A stretch of 64,000 nucleotides of DNA from Loktanella sp. 5RATIMAR09. GTDB lineage: Bacteria; Pseudomonadota; Alphaproteobacteria; Rhodobacterales; Rhodobacteraceae. Below are positions 26,868-35,846 of the stretch, in pieces (positions within the stretch are counted from its first letter, which is position 1; each line of letters starts with the position of its first letter). The stretch is from contig NZ_LJAL01000005.1 in assembly GCF_001419985.1 (NCBI RefSeq), forward strand, positions 62,001 through 126,000, written 5' to 3'. The notes under the pieces were generated by a model, which had not been told where the DNA came from, did no database searches, and saw only the letters and a program-made list of their open reading frames with translations. The translations under genes were made by a program, and so were the position numbers.

Positions 26868-28454
26868 ATGATTTCACGATTTGCCACGACGCTGTTCTGT
26901 ACTGTCGCGCCAGCAGCGCTCTTTGCGCAAGCGGTTGAACTACGGTCCCTTGACGAATTCATCAACGTGCAGGGTGAGATTGTCGGTTTTAACGGTGTCA
27001 TGGTTCAGGTCGAAACAACAGTTGGCCGCGTGGCTGTACCGGCGTCCGAGGTCGTTTGCTATGGTAACGGCTGTTTTGACGTCATCGCATCGAATGATTT
27101 CGGTTTGACCGAATCCGCCTTTGAGGGTGTTGTCGGAAATGCAGTACCTGTGATCGCCGGCGCTGTTGATACACTCTCTGTCGGTTTCTCCTCACCCGCT
27201 TATGGCACATTGCACCGCACGATTACGGGGGCCTTTGCGGTGACCAACGCCGGCAACATAACCGCCGATCTGACATCAGTCGGTGAATTGCTCCTGGAGG
27301 ACCAGACGACAGGCGATCGGGCCGCCTTGTCGGTCAGTGCCTCGGATGAAGTGGCCGATATTCGGGTTGATACCGTTTCCCTGAATGGCACAGCAAGCCG
27401 CATCTACAACGGGCCGTCCGCTTGGGCGACGGGCACTGCTTTGTCGCAGCAAATGCTTGGCCTGAAATCCTTTTCCGTTGTTGTGGCGCCCAATGCGGGG
27501 ATCACAGCGCTTTCCGTGAATGACCTCGCAAGGATTTTTGCAGGTGAGATAACGAACTGGTCCCAGATCGGTGGTGCTGATGTGAGCATTCTGCCGCTCC
27601 AGCTGCCGCCCGGTACCGAAGCGGGGTCGGCATTTCAGCGTCTTGTCATGGAACCCGCCGGGCTTGAGGTCGCAGGGAACGTGCTGACCATGTCGGATGA
27701 GGCCGGTGTTTCCGGCTCGATCGGCCAATTCCCCGGGAGCGTGGGTGTTGTGACGACGGCAAATGCCAACCAGAGCTTTGTCGTTGATGTGGCCGGTTCC
27801 TGCGGTATTGCGGTCGCGCCGACACCGTTCAACATTGTTTCCGGTGACTATGCTTTGATCCAGCCCATCATGGCGACATATAACGCGACACCCAACACAG
27901 CGCTGCCGACAGAAGTGTTCGACTTTGCCGCCAGCGATGTCGCGCAGGGTCTGGTAGAGAGTGAAGGCTTTATCAACTTCAGTGCTGTGCCCCTGAACAG
28001 CGTCGAAAAGAACGCACGTATCAGCGGTTTGCTGGGTGCCGCGCTTGACGACGCGCAACGCGCCGCGGCGGCGGAAATGTTCCAGGCGTTGTTTGATGCC
28101 GACCGATTGTCGTCGACAATGACGGGCGGTCCTGCCAGTGGCGCAGAAGGCGCGTGGAACCGTGCAATACTGATTGATCTGATCGACTTTCTAAAACGGT
28201 CTGGCAACGAAGGTCGCGAGATCCTTTTTGTCGGCTTCGGAGAGAGCACGAACGGGAGCGCCGCAGCAATTGCAGCATCGGCAGAAGCGGCGGCATCTTT
28301 TGCGGCCCTCCTGACGGATATTGCGGCCGATACAGTTGCGGCCAATAACTATACCGTCACCTCGTATGGTTTCGGAAACGTCTCTCCGGCCACCTGCATT
28401 GACGGGCAGGTCGCAGGGTCCGAGTATACACGCGTTGAGGTTTGGATCCGTTAA
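26868..28454 (+). CDS. PstS-like substrate-binding domain fused to an OmpA-like C-terminal domain
   Basis: Exported protein of about 528 aa. Signal peptide ends near ALFAQ (residue 20). The middle (about 190-380) resembles the phosphate-binding PBP fold: VVVAPNAGITALSVNDLARIF and EITNWSQIGG are typical. The last 130 residues (FLKRSGNEGREILFVGFGES, then YTVTSYGFGNVSPA and RVEVWIR) have the OmpA peptidoglycan-binding layout. The ATG at 26868 is 11 bases after GGAG; a TTG at 26859 would add three residues but lies only two bases after it. Probably a periplasmic, cell-wall-tethered phosphate or anion binder (inference); no pst permease genes are near. Confidence 0.75.
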   Translation: MISRFATTLFCTVAPAALFAQAVELRSLDEFINVQGEIVGFNGVMVQVETTVGRVAVPASEVVCYGNGCFDVIASNDFGLTESAFEGVVGNAVPVIAGAVDTLSVGFSSPAYGTLHRTITGAFAVTNAGNITADLTSVGELLLEDQTTGDRAALSVSASDEVADIRVDTVSLNGTASRIYNGPSAWATGTALSQQMLGLKSFSVVVAPNAGITALSVNDLARIFAGEITNWSQIGGADVSILPLQLPPGTEAGSAFQRLVMEPAGLEVAGNVLTMSDEAGVSGSIGQFPGSVGVVTTANANQSFVVDVAGSCGIAVAPTPFNIVSGDYALIQPIMATYNATPNTALPTEVFDFAASDVAQGLVESEGFINFSAVPLNSVEKNARISGLLGAALDDAQRAAAAEMFQALFDADRLSSTMTGGPASGAEGAWNRAILIDLIDFLKRSGNEGREILFVGFGESTNGSAAAIAASAEAAASFAALLTDIAADTVAANNYTVTSYGFGNVSPATCIDGQVAGSEYTRVEVWIR

Positions 28455-28595
28455 CCTGATACCAGGCCTGCCGCAGCAAAGCCTATGCCGCTATCCGGAA
28501 ACAGGTGGCATGTTATCGCTTAGCAGCACATCACATGCTGTTGTATCGCCTATCCAAAGGGTGCATTTCGTCACCCAGACACATAGGTAAGCGAC

Positions 28596-29201
28596 ATGAA
28601 CAAACGTATCATCTCCTTCATCGCCGTTCTGGCGCTCACGCTTTATGCCGGTGCCGTTTCGGCCCAGCAGCTCAGCCTTTCGCAAATCTCGGCCTATCTG
28701 AACCAGCTACAGACGGCGCAGGGCGGGTTTACCCAGATCAATCCTGACGGCACGCTGAGCACCGGCCAGATTTATATCAAACGCCCCGGGCGTATCCGGT
28801 TCGAGTATAACGCGCCGTCGGATTCCTTGGTAATGGCCAGTGGCGGGCAACTCGCGATCTTTGATCCGCGTTCGAACACCGGACCGGACCGCTATCCGTT
28901 GAACCAGACACCGCTCAGCATAATTTTGCAGAATAATGTGGATCTTGAGCGCGCCGATATGGTGACAAATGTCACCTCGGACGGAACCACGACTACTGTC
29001 ACCGCGCAAGACCCCGACAACCCGAACTATGGTAGTATCCAACTGGTCTTTACGGCCAATCCCGTTGAACTGCGTCAGTGGGTTGTCACCGATGAATTCG
29101 GAACTGAAACCACGGTCATCCTGAATGATCTGATTATGGGCAGCGTGATCCGGGATGTTCTGTTCAACATCAACGTTGAAGCACGACGCCGCGAAAACTG
29201 A
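28596..29201 (+). CDS. lolA: Outer-membrane lipoprotein carrier protein LolA
   Basis: Periplasmic chaperone of 201 aa that moves lipoproteins from LolCDE to the outer membrane. Signal peptide ends GAVSA-Q (residue 24). The body has QGGFTQINPDG, then GQIYIKRPGRIRFEY and SGGQLAIFDPRSN, the usual LolA beta-barrel half. AGGTAAG precedes the ATG. It is followed by a strong terminator. Confidence 0.92.
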   Translation: MNKRIISFIAVLALTLYAGAVSAQQLSLSQISAYLNQLQTAQGGFTQINPDGTLSTGQIYIKRPGRIRFEYNAPSDSLVMASGGQLAIFDPRSNTGPDRYPLNQTPLSIILQNNVDLERADMVTNVTSDGTTTTVTAQDPDNPNYGSIQLVFTANPVELRQWVVTDEFGTETTVILNDLIMGSVIRDVLFNINVEARRREN

Positions 29202-29222
29202 TGTGACATCATAAAGACAAGA

Positions 29223-29250
29223 AAAGGCGGCTCTGCCCAGAGCCGCCTTT
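29223..29250. terminator. Bidirectional terminator between lolA and the transglycosylase
   Basis: AAAGGCGGCTCTG and CAGAGCCGCCTTT form a perfect 13-base stem with a 2-base nominal loop. A-runs on one side and T-runs on the other serve both strands, so it can end both convergent genes. Confidence 0.9.
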
Positions 29251-29257
29251 CGTGTTT

Positions 29258-29848
29258 CTACCGCTTGCGACAGGACCGCAGTTGTTGATCGTACATCACG
29301 GCACGCGCTTCAACTTCGCCGGAAATCCGGATCAGCCAGCTTTTGGAACGCCATGTGCCACGCAGAAAGCCGGTCCGGCCATCATGATAGGCCAGATACT
29401 GGTTTCGCGTATCATAGATCGGCACGCCGGTCTCTTCGACGGTCTTGGTCATGTACCATCCCATGAAATCAGTTGCGTCATAGATATCATCGCGCCGCGC
29501 GCCGCGCCCGCCCGGGCCGCGCACGTATTCTTCCCATGTGCCATCCAGCGCCTGACTATAGCCAAAGGCCGAGGATTGCCGCCCGACAGGGATCACACCC
29601 AGCGCATAGCGATGCGGCGTGCGATTGTTGCCGATAAATTTGCTCTCTTGATAGATCATCGCCATCAACGCAGGCACTGGAACGCCGTATTTACGCTCCA
29701 CCGCGTTGAAAGCACGAAGGTATTCCGGGCGCTCGGACACGATACTACATGCATCATCAAGATTGCGCGGGGCCGAGTTGTAACCCGATCCGCTGCTGCA
29801 ACTTGCCAGAAGCATCACACATGCCATTGCGCGAAAGATACTGCTCAT
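29258..29848 (-). CDS. Lipoprotein lytic transglycosylase (SLT domain)
   Basis: Cell-wall lytic enzyme of 196 aa anchored by a lipobox (LLASC, cysteine near residue 17). The catalytic glutamate lies in MIYQESKF, followed by GYSQALDGTWEEY and YLAYHDGRTGF, as in SLT-type (family 1) enzymes. It cleaves the MurNAc-GlcNAc bond with formation of anhydro-muropeptides. Short for the family, so it is the catalytic domain alone. Confidence 0.87.
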   Translation of the reverse strand: MSSIFRAMACVMLLASCSSGSGYNSAPRNLDDACSIVSERPEYLRAFNAVERKYGVPVPALMAMIYQESKFIGNNRTPHRYALGVIPVGRQSSAFGYSQALDGTWEEYVRGPGGRGARRDDIYDATDFMGWYMTKTVEETGVPIYDTRNQYLAYHDGRTGFLRGTWRSKSWLIRISGEVEARAVMYDQQLRSCRKR

Positions 29849-29925
29849 CTGCCTCTCGCTTATAGTCGTTTTTTTCGCACCATAGCGCGGAACGGGCCTT
29901 GTGGAAATCCCCTTGTGGCGCCGAT

Positions 29926-30807
29926 CTAGATCACGAAAGCGAGGATCAGCGGCAAAGCGAGCACCGAAAGCAGGGTTGAGGCCACAACAAGACCCGCTAC
30001 CGGCTGGGCGTTGGCCCCGTATTTTTCGGCCAGAAGGTAGGATGTGACTGCCACCGGCGTTGCCAGTTGCACGATCAGTACGCCAGCGGCAACGGGATCA
30101 AGGCCGAACCACACCGCCGCTGCCCAGCCAGCGCCGCCGCAAATCATCAGCTTGAGCACCGAGAGCAAAACAGCCTGTCCCATCGCCTTTGTTTCCAGTC
30201 GCGCCACGGCGACCCCCAGTGTGATCAGCATCATCGGAATAGCCATCTGCCCGATCAACTGAAGCGTGTTGGTGAGAAAAACGGGTGTTTCCCAGCCCTG
30301 CCACAAGAAGAGCGCCCCCAGAAGGGTGGCCCCCACCAAGGGTTCCTGCAAAACGCGTTTGAATGAGCCCGCACCCGCCACCATCCAGATCCCGATCGTA
30401 AAGGACAGAATCGCCATTACCGCAAAGACCACTACCGCATAGCCCAACCCTGTCTCACCAAAAGCAAAGAGCGCCAGCGGCAGGCCAAGGTTGCCTGTAT
30501 TGCCGAAAATCAGCGGTGCCAGATAAGTTTGCGAGTCAAGCCGCGCAGCTTTCACAAGGATGAAACAGCCCGCCATGACAATCAGATAGGCCACGAATGA
30601 GGCCAGAGACAGCGTGGCAATCGCTTGTGGCGCGGCGTCTATATTCATCAATGCCACAAAGATCAGACAGGGCACCGCCAATGTCATCGCCATACGGGTG
30701 ACAAAGGTAACGCTGTACTCGAACCCCAGTTTGACCCAGACAAATCCGATCGCCGCCAAAAGAAAAACCGGCGCTGTGATATTCAGGACTGTCAGAACGA
30801 GGTTCAC
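29926..30807 (-). CDS. AEC-family (auxin efflux carrier-like) permease
   Basis: Inner-membrane transporter of 293 aa with ten membrane segments, two five-helix repeats, and the family pattern TPVAVTSYLLAEKYG near residue 250. Bacterial AEC members move malate, malonate or other organic acids. It stands alone on the minus strand, divergent from hspQ, 80 bases apart. Substrate not predictable. Confidence 0.87.
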   Translation of the reverse strand: MNLVLTVLNITAPVFLLAAIGFVWVKLGFEYSVTFVTRMAMTLAVPCLIFVALMNIDAAPQAIATLSLASFVAYLIVMAGCFILVKAARLDSQTYLAPLIFGNTGNLGLPLALFAFGETGLGYAVVVFAVMAILSFTIGIWMVAGAGSFKRVLQEPLVGATLLGALFLWQGWETPVFLTNTLQLIGQMAIPMMLITLGVAVARLETKAMGQAVLLSVLKLMICGGAGWAAAVWFGLDPVAAGVLIVQLATPVAVTSYLLAEKYGANAQPVAGLVVASTLLSVLALPLILAFVI

Positions 30808-30887
30808 AAACTGTTTCCTTTAATTTTTGGCCGCAAGCGTGGACTTTTCGCGTGTGGCAGACTTATAAGGAGACAGATCGGAAGACC

Positions 30888-31214
30888 ATGTTCAAAACGC
30901 GCGCAAAATATCATCTTGGCCAGATTGTACGCCACAGAAAGCATCCTTTCCGGGGTGTTGTCTTTGACGTGGATGCCATGTTTTCGAACACGGACGAGTG
31001 GTACAATGCTATTCCAGAGGATAGCCGGCCCAAAAAGGACCAGCCGTATTATCACCTCTTGGCCGAGAACGAGCAGAGCTTTTATGTGGCTTATGTCTCG
31101 GAACAGAACCTTGTCGCGGATTATTCCGGCGAACCGGTCGACCACCCTGATCTGGATGATCTGTTTGGTCCGTTCGAAGATGGTCAGTACCCGCTACAGG
31201 TTCAGCTCAACTAG
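30888..31214 (+). CDS. hspQ: Heat shock protein HspQ
   Basis: 108-residue protein of the hemimethylated-DNA-binding/HspQ (YccV) family: KYHLGQIVRHRKHPFRGVVFDVD, then QPYYHLLAEN and YVSEQNLV. HspQ tunes Lon protease activity in enterics. The start at 30888 follows GGAAG; the longer frame from 30852 is not needed. The TAG stop is shared with the gene on the other strand through the palindrome CTAG (31211-31214). Confidence 0.93.
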   Translation: MFKTRAKYHLGQIVRHRKHPFRGVVFDVDAMFSNTDEWYNAIPEDSRPKKDQPYYHLLAENEQSFYVAYVSEQNLVADYSGEPVDHPDLDDLFGPFEDGQYPLQVQLN

Positions 31215-32050
31215 CCGTCGAATACGACCGCCTCTTGCCGCAACGCGCCCAGTCCTTCGATTTCCGCCGTCAGAATATCGCCCGCTTTCATAAAACGCGG
31301 CGGCTTATGGCCGACGCCAACGCCGGGCGGTGTTCCCGTCAGGATCAGATCGCCGGGATGCAGGGTCACGAACTGGCTGACGTGGGCCACGATCTGCGCC
31401 ACGGAAAAGATCATCGTGCTGGTTGAGCCCTTTTGCATCTGCTCACCGTTGATTTCCAGCGACATCGCCAGGTTCTGCACATCCGGAACCGCGTCCTTGG
31501 TGACAAGGTAGGGGCCAACCGGGGCAAAACTATCTGCCGATTTGCCCTTCATCCACTGGCCGCCAAACTCAAGCTGGAACGCCCGTTCCGACACGTCATT
31601 GCCGACGAAATACCCTGCAACATGGTCCAGCGCATTTTCCCCGGTCACATTCTGGGCGCGTGTGCCGATGGCGACACCAAGTTCCAGCTCCCAATCGGTC
31701 TTGGTCGCGCCCTTCGGGATGACGATCGGATCATGCGCGCCTGTGACCTCGCAGGCTTTCATAAACAGGATCGGGTGGTCGGGGATTGCCATGTTCATTT
31801 CTGCGGCGTGGTCATAATAGTTAAGCCCGATGCAGAAAACGCGCCGTGCATCGCCCAGAAACGGGGCGGGGGCGCCGGAAATGACAGGGCAGGCATCAAG
31901 ATCAATGGCAGCAAGCGCGCGCAGCGCGTCAGGTGCAATCTGTGCAGCCGTCACATCATCGATATGGCCTGATAAATCGCGCAAAGCGCCGGCAGCATCC
32001 ACTGCTGCTGGTTTGATTCCGTCTGCTGTTCTGATCCGGCAAAGTTTCAT
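31211..32050 (-). CDS. Fumarylacetoacetate hydrolase (FAH)-family protein
   Basis: Enzyme of 279 aa. Metal ligands lie in DWELELGVAIG and GNDVSERAFQ; GDLILTGTPPGVGVG closes the active site. The FAH family includes hydrolases, decarboxylases and lyases of acyl-pyruvates and ureidoglycolate, so the substrate is open. GGGAG precedes the ATG at 32050. Its neighbours (hspQ, yaaA) give no pathway clue. Confidence 0.85.
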   Translation of the reverse strand: MKLCRIRTADGIKPAAVDAAGALRDLSGHIDDVTAAQIAPDALRALAAIDLDACPVISGAPAPFLGDARRVFCIGLNYYDHAAEMNMAIPDHPILFMKACEVTGAHDPIVIPKGATKTDWELELGVAIGTRAQNVTGENALDHVAGYFVGNDVSERAFQLEFGGQWMKGKSADSFAPVGPYLVTKDAVPDVQNLAMSLEINGEQMQKGSTSTMIFSVAQIVAHVSQFVTLHPGDLILTGTPPGVGVGHKPPRFMKAGDILTAEIEGLGALRQEAVVFDG

Positions 32051-32165
32051 GGCGCACTCCCTTTTGTTTGGCCCAGACATAGCCCCAGAGATGTGTAGAC
32101 GCCAGAGGGGTGGTCAACATGGCTGGGCATGTTACATCCCTTTGCAAGATCGAAAGGATGCCCGA

Positions 32166-32936
32166 ATGCTTGTTGTCGTTTCCCCTGCCAAATCGCTCGA
32201 CATGGAGCCGGTTGATATGCCCGCCACCGCGCCCGATTTTCAGGAAGATGCAGTGCGCCTGTCAAAGGCCGCCAAGAACCTGACGCTCAAAGAGCTGAAA
32301 AGCCTGATGAGCATTTCGGACGATCTGGCCCGTCTGAACCGTGACCGCTTCAATGCTTTCGCCGCCACGCCGGATGCGTCTGCTACGAAACCAGCGGCTT
32401 TGGCGTTTAACGGCGATACCTATCAGGGTCTGGAAGCCAAGACCCTGACCGAGGATGATCTGGCGTGGGCGCAGGACCATCTGCGCATTCTGTCCGGCCT
32501 CTATGGCCTGTTGCGCCCGCTGGATGCGATTCAGCCCTACCGGCTTGAAATGGGCAGCCGCCTGAAAACAAGGCGTGGCAAATCGCTTTATGACTATTGG
32601 GGCGACACGATCGCAAAGGCGCTGAATGCACAGGCCGAGGCCGTAGGCACCGAAACGCTAATCAATTGCGCCAGTCAGGAATATTTTGGCGCGGCAGACC
32701 GCGCGGCGCTGAAACTGCGGGTGATCACGCCGGTCTTTATGGAAGTCAAAGAGGACAAACCGCGTATCGTCAGCTTTTTCGCCAAACGCGCCCGCGGTGC
32801 GATGGCCCGTTTCATTGTCGAAAACCGCGTGACCGAGGTGGACGGCATCAAGGACTTTGCGACAGGCGGCTACGCCTACGACCCTGACCTCTCCGAAGGC
32901 GACAAGTGGGTTTTCCTGCGGGACTATCCCGCTTGA
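32166..32936 (+). CDS. yaaA: Peroxide stress protein YaaA (DUF328)
   Basis: 256-residue protein: MLVVVSPAKSLDME, GDTYQGLEA, LSGLYGLLRPLD, INCASQEYF and IVSFFAKRARGAMARF are the conserved blocks of the YaaA family, which lowers free iron during peroxide stress in E. coli. The ATG at 32166 follows AAAGGA; the frame open from 31830 runs antisense over the FAH gene and is not used. Its stop overlaps the nadX start (TGATG). Confidence 0.93.
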   Translation: MLVVVSPAKSLDMEPVDMPATAPDFQEDAVRLSKAAKNLTLKELKSLMSISDDLARLNRDRFNAFAATPDASATKPAALAFNGDTYQGLEAKTLTEDDLAWAQDHLRILSGLYGLLRPLDAIQPYRLEMGSRLKTRRGKSLYDYWGDTIAKALNAQAEAVGTETLINCASQEYFGAADRAALKLRVITPVFMEVKEDKPRIVSFFAKRARGAMARFIVENRVTEVDGIKDFATGGYAYDPDLSEGDKWVFLRDYPA

Positions 32937-33718
32937 TGCTGCGCAACGTTGCCATCATCGGGGATGGCGCGATTGCACGGTACGTACGCGCGAAACTGCC
33001 CGCTTTGAACATTGCCGAGATTGCCACCATCGTGCGCTCTGGCAAAGAGGCCACTGGTGCGACACCGCTGCGCATTTCTGACCTGAATAATCTGCCATCG
33101 CGCCCCGATCTGGTGATCGACTGCGGCGGGCATCAGGCGCTTGCGACACACGGTCCTGTCGCTTTGGCGCTGGGAATTGACGTGACGACCGTCTCACTGG
33201 GCGCTTTGGCTGATCGGAAAATCGCACAGTCTTTGCATGATGCGGCCACCGCGGGTGGCGCGCGTCTGCATTTGGCGAGTGGTGCAATTGGCGGGCTCGA
33301 TGCACTTCGCAGCGCAGCGGTCGGCACAATCTCGGAGGTCAGCTATACCGGTCGCAAGCCGCCGAAAGGTTGGCGCGGATCACCGGCCGAGGCTGCGATT
33401 GATCTGGATGCGATCACTGCGCCAACACCCCATTTTAACGGCACCGCACGCGAGGCGGCACTGGCCTACCCCAAGAACGCCAATGTGGCCGCCGCTGTTG
33501 CCCTTGCCGGTGTTGGCTTTGATGACACACAGGTTTGCCTGATTGCCGATCCCACTGTGACCGAGAACATCCACGACATTGCAGTGAAGGGTGCCTTCGG
33601 CGCGTTCCATTTCCAGATTGCGGGTGAGGGGCTTCCCGACAACCCGCGCAGTTCCGCGCTGGCGGCAATGAGCATCGTTGCCGCCCTCACAGAAATGCAA
33701 AAACAGATTGGTTTCTGA
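32936..33718 (+). CDS. nadX: L-aspartate dehydrogenase NadX
   Basis: NAD(P)-dependent enzyme of 260 aa that makes iminoaspartate for NAD synthesis. N-terminal Rossmann motif GDGAIARYV, the central LASGAIGGLDALRSA and the family block YPKNANVAAAVALAGVGFD identify aspartate dehydrogenase. It overlaps yaaA by one base, so it is translated after it. Whether it replaces or supplements NadB in this strain cannot be seen here. Confidence 0.88.
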   Translation: MLRNVAIIGDGAIARYVRAKLPALNIAEIATIVRSGKEATGATPLRISDLNNLPSRPDLVIDCGGHQALATHGPVALALGIDVTTVSLGALADRKIAQSLHDAATAGGARLHLASGAIGGLDALRSAAVGTISEVSYTGRKPPKGWRGSPAEAAIDLDAITAPTPHFNGTAREAALAYPKNANVAAAVALAGVGFDDTQVCLIADPTVTENIHDIAVKGAFGAFHFQIAGEGLPDNPRSSALAAMSIVAALTEMQKQIGF

Positions 33719-33725
33719 CCGTCCG

Positions 33726-34901
33726 TCAGATCCGCTCGATCGCCATCGCAATCCCCTGACCGCCGCCAATGCACATCGTGATCAGCGCGCGCTTGCCGCC
33801 GGTGCGTTCCAGTTCAAACATTGCTTTGACTGTAATGATCGCACCCGTGGCCCCGACAGGATGACCCAAAGCAATCGCGCCACCATTTGGGTTCACGCGG
33901 GCAGGGTCAAGGCCAAGCTCTTTGGACACGGCCAGCGCCTGTGACGCGAAAGCCTCGTTGGATTCGATCACATCGAAATCGTCGGCCGTCAGTCTGGTTT
34001 TCGCCAAGAGGGTCTTTACCGCAGGCACTGGTCCGATGCCCATGACCTCTGGCCGCACACCGGCATGGGCATAACCGAGAACGCGGAATCTTGGCGTTAG
34101 ACCTGCCTTTTCCGCTGCCTCGGCTGTCGCCAGCACAATCGCTGCGGCACCATCATTCAGGCCCGAGGCGTTGCCCGCTGTGACCGATCCGTCTTTCTGG
34201 AATACAGGGCGCAGGTTCGACAACGCCTCGCGCGTGGTCGCTTTGGGGTGTTCGTCCGTCACAAAGTCCACCGTCTCGCGGCGCTGTTTGACGGGGACGG
34301 GGGTAATCTGGCTGTCAAAGTATCCTGCCGAAATTGCAGCGGCGGCGCGTTGCTGACTGAGCAGGGCGAATGCGTCCTGATCGGCGCGTGTGACATGGTG
34401 TTCGCCCGCAACGTTCTCGGCGGTGACACCCATGTGACCTGTGCCAAAAGGACAGTTCAGCGCACCCAACATCATATCCTGCGTGCGGATATCGCCCATC
34501 TTGGCACCCCAGCGCTGATCGGAAATGATAAAGGGTGACCGGCTCATGTTCTCGGACCCGCCAGCAAGGCCAAAATCGGCATCGCCCAGCATCAGCGACT
34601 GCACGACAGACACAATTGCCTGCACGCCCGATCCGCAAAGGCGGTTCACGTTCATCGCCGGTGTCGTGTCAGGGATCCCTGCATTCATGGCAGCGACACG
34701 GCTGAGATACATGTCCTTCGGCTCGGTATTGATCACATGTCCGAACGCCACATGCCCCACTTGCGCGCCATCCACATCGGCACGTTCAAGCGCGGCTTTG
34801 GCGACAATCGTGCCCAGTTCAATCGGCGGTGTTCCTGCCAAAGACCCGCCAAAGGCCCCGATTGCGGTACGCGCCCCACCCAATATTACGATCTCGGTCA
34901 T
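33726..34901 (-). CDS. Acetyl-CoA C-acetyltransferase (thiolase)
   Basis: Thiolase of 391 aa: catalytic Cys in VNRLCGSGVQAI, then SNEAFASQALAVSKELG, GGAIALGHPVGATG (His) and the C-terminal MCIGGGQGIAM with the second active Cys. It joins or splits acetoacetyl-CoA, or acts in polyhydroxybutyrate synthesis (PhaA). AAAGGGG precedes the ATG at 34901. No phaB or phaC gene is next to it. Confidence 0.92.
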   Translation of the reverse strand: MTEIVILGGARTAIGAFGGSLAGTPPIELGTIVAKAALERADVDGAQVGHVAFGHVINTEPKDMYLSRVAAMNAGIPDTTPAMNVNRLCGSGVQAIVSVVQSLMLGDADFGLAGGSENMSRSPFIISDQRWGAKMGDIRTQDMMLGALNCPFGTGHMGVTAENVAGEHHVTRADQDAFALLSQQRAAAAISAGYFDSQITPVPVKQRRETVDFVTDEHPKATTREALSNLRPVFQKDGSVTAGNASGLNDGAAAIVLATAEAAEKAGLTPRFRVLGYAHAGVRPEVMGIGPVPAVKTLLAKTRLTADDFDVIESNEAFASQALAVSKELGLDPARVNPNGGAIALGHPVGATGAIITVKAMFELERTGGKRALITMCIGGGQGIAMAIERI

Positions 34902-35189
34902 GTCTGCCCCTTTCGCTTTCAATTGGCATGATCGTATCTTGGCAGAGAAAAAGAAACAGCAGAACGTCGCGGCAAATCATGTGCGCCATTCCGAAAGAAA
35001 TGCGAGGTCGCGACGATACCCGTCTTGCGCCCGGGCGAGGAGGTCTAAGAAATGATTGTTGCACCCTGCTGGGAATGACCGGAATGGAAAAGCCCGCCTT
35101 GTTGCAGGCGCCACAGCAAGCCTAATCGTCGCAATAGGCGTTTCCTTCTGGCGCAGGTGCGTTACCTCTAGCGCAGAGGCACGAAAACC

Positions 35190-35846
35190 ATGTTACTGAC
35201 CGTTCAAGATATTCATAAAACCTACCACACCGCTGATGGCCCTTTTGACGTGTTGCGCGGAATTGATCTGACGCTGGCATCGGGCGAGACCCTTGCACTG
35301 ACAGGCGAATCCGGGAGCGGCAAAAGCACGTTGCTGCACCTGATCGGCGGCCTTGATACCGCCGATCGCGGTCAGATCCTGCATGAGGGGCGTGATATCG
35401 CCACCCTTGATGATGCCGGTCGTGCAGCGCTGCGGCGGGGCACTGTTGGCGTGGTGTTCCAGCAGTTTAATCTGATCCCCAGCCTGCGTGTGTCCGATAA
35501 CATCGCTTTTCAGGCACGTCTGGCGGGCTGTCATGACCCAGATTGGGCCGCAGCTTTGGCCGCGCGTATGGGGCTGACACCACACCTTGCCAAATACCCA
35601 GAACAGCTTTCGGGTGGACAGCAACAGCGCGTGGCGATTGCCCGCACATTGGCCCCGAAACCCCGTGTCGTGCTGGCCGATGAACCCACCGGCAATCTGG
35701 ATGAGGCAACCGCCAGTACCGTCCTTGACCTGATGCTCGAACTTGTCGCCGAGACAGGCGCAGGCCTTTTGATGGTCACCCATTCCGAAGGTCTTGCCGC
35801 GCGCATGTCGCGGCGCCTGCATCTGCGGGCGGGCCGCGTGGCATGA
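35190..35846 (+). CDS. ABC transporter ATPase (LolD/MacB type)
   Basis: ATPase of 218 aa: Walker A GESGSGKST, signature LSGGQQQRVAIART, Walker B LADEPTGNLD, H-loop VTHSEG. The MacB/LolD branch works with FtsX-like permeases that move lipids, lipoproteins or peptides by mechanotransmission rather than import. The 288 bases before it hold no gene and presumably the promoter. It overlaps the permease gene by four bases. Confidence 0.9.
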   Translation: MLLTVQDIHKTYHTADGPFDVLRGIDLTLASGETLALTGESGSGKSTLLHLIGGLDTADRGQILHEGRDIATLDDAGRAALRRGTVGVVFQQFNLIPSLRVSDNIAFQARLAGCHDPDWAAALAARMGLTPHLAKYPEQLSGGQQQRVAIARTLAPKPRVVLADEPTGNLDEATASTVLDLMLELVAETGAGLLMVTHSEGLAARMSRRLHLRAGRVA

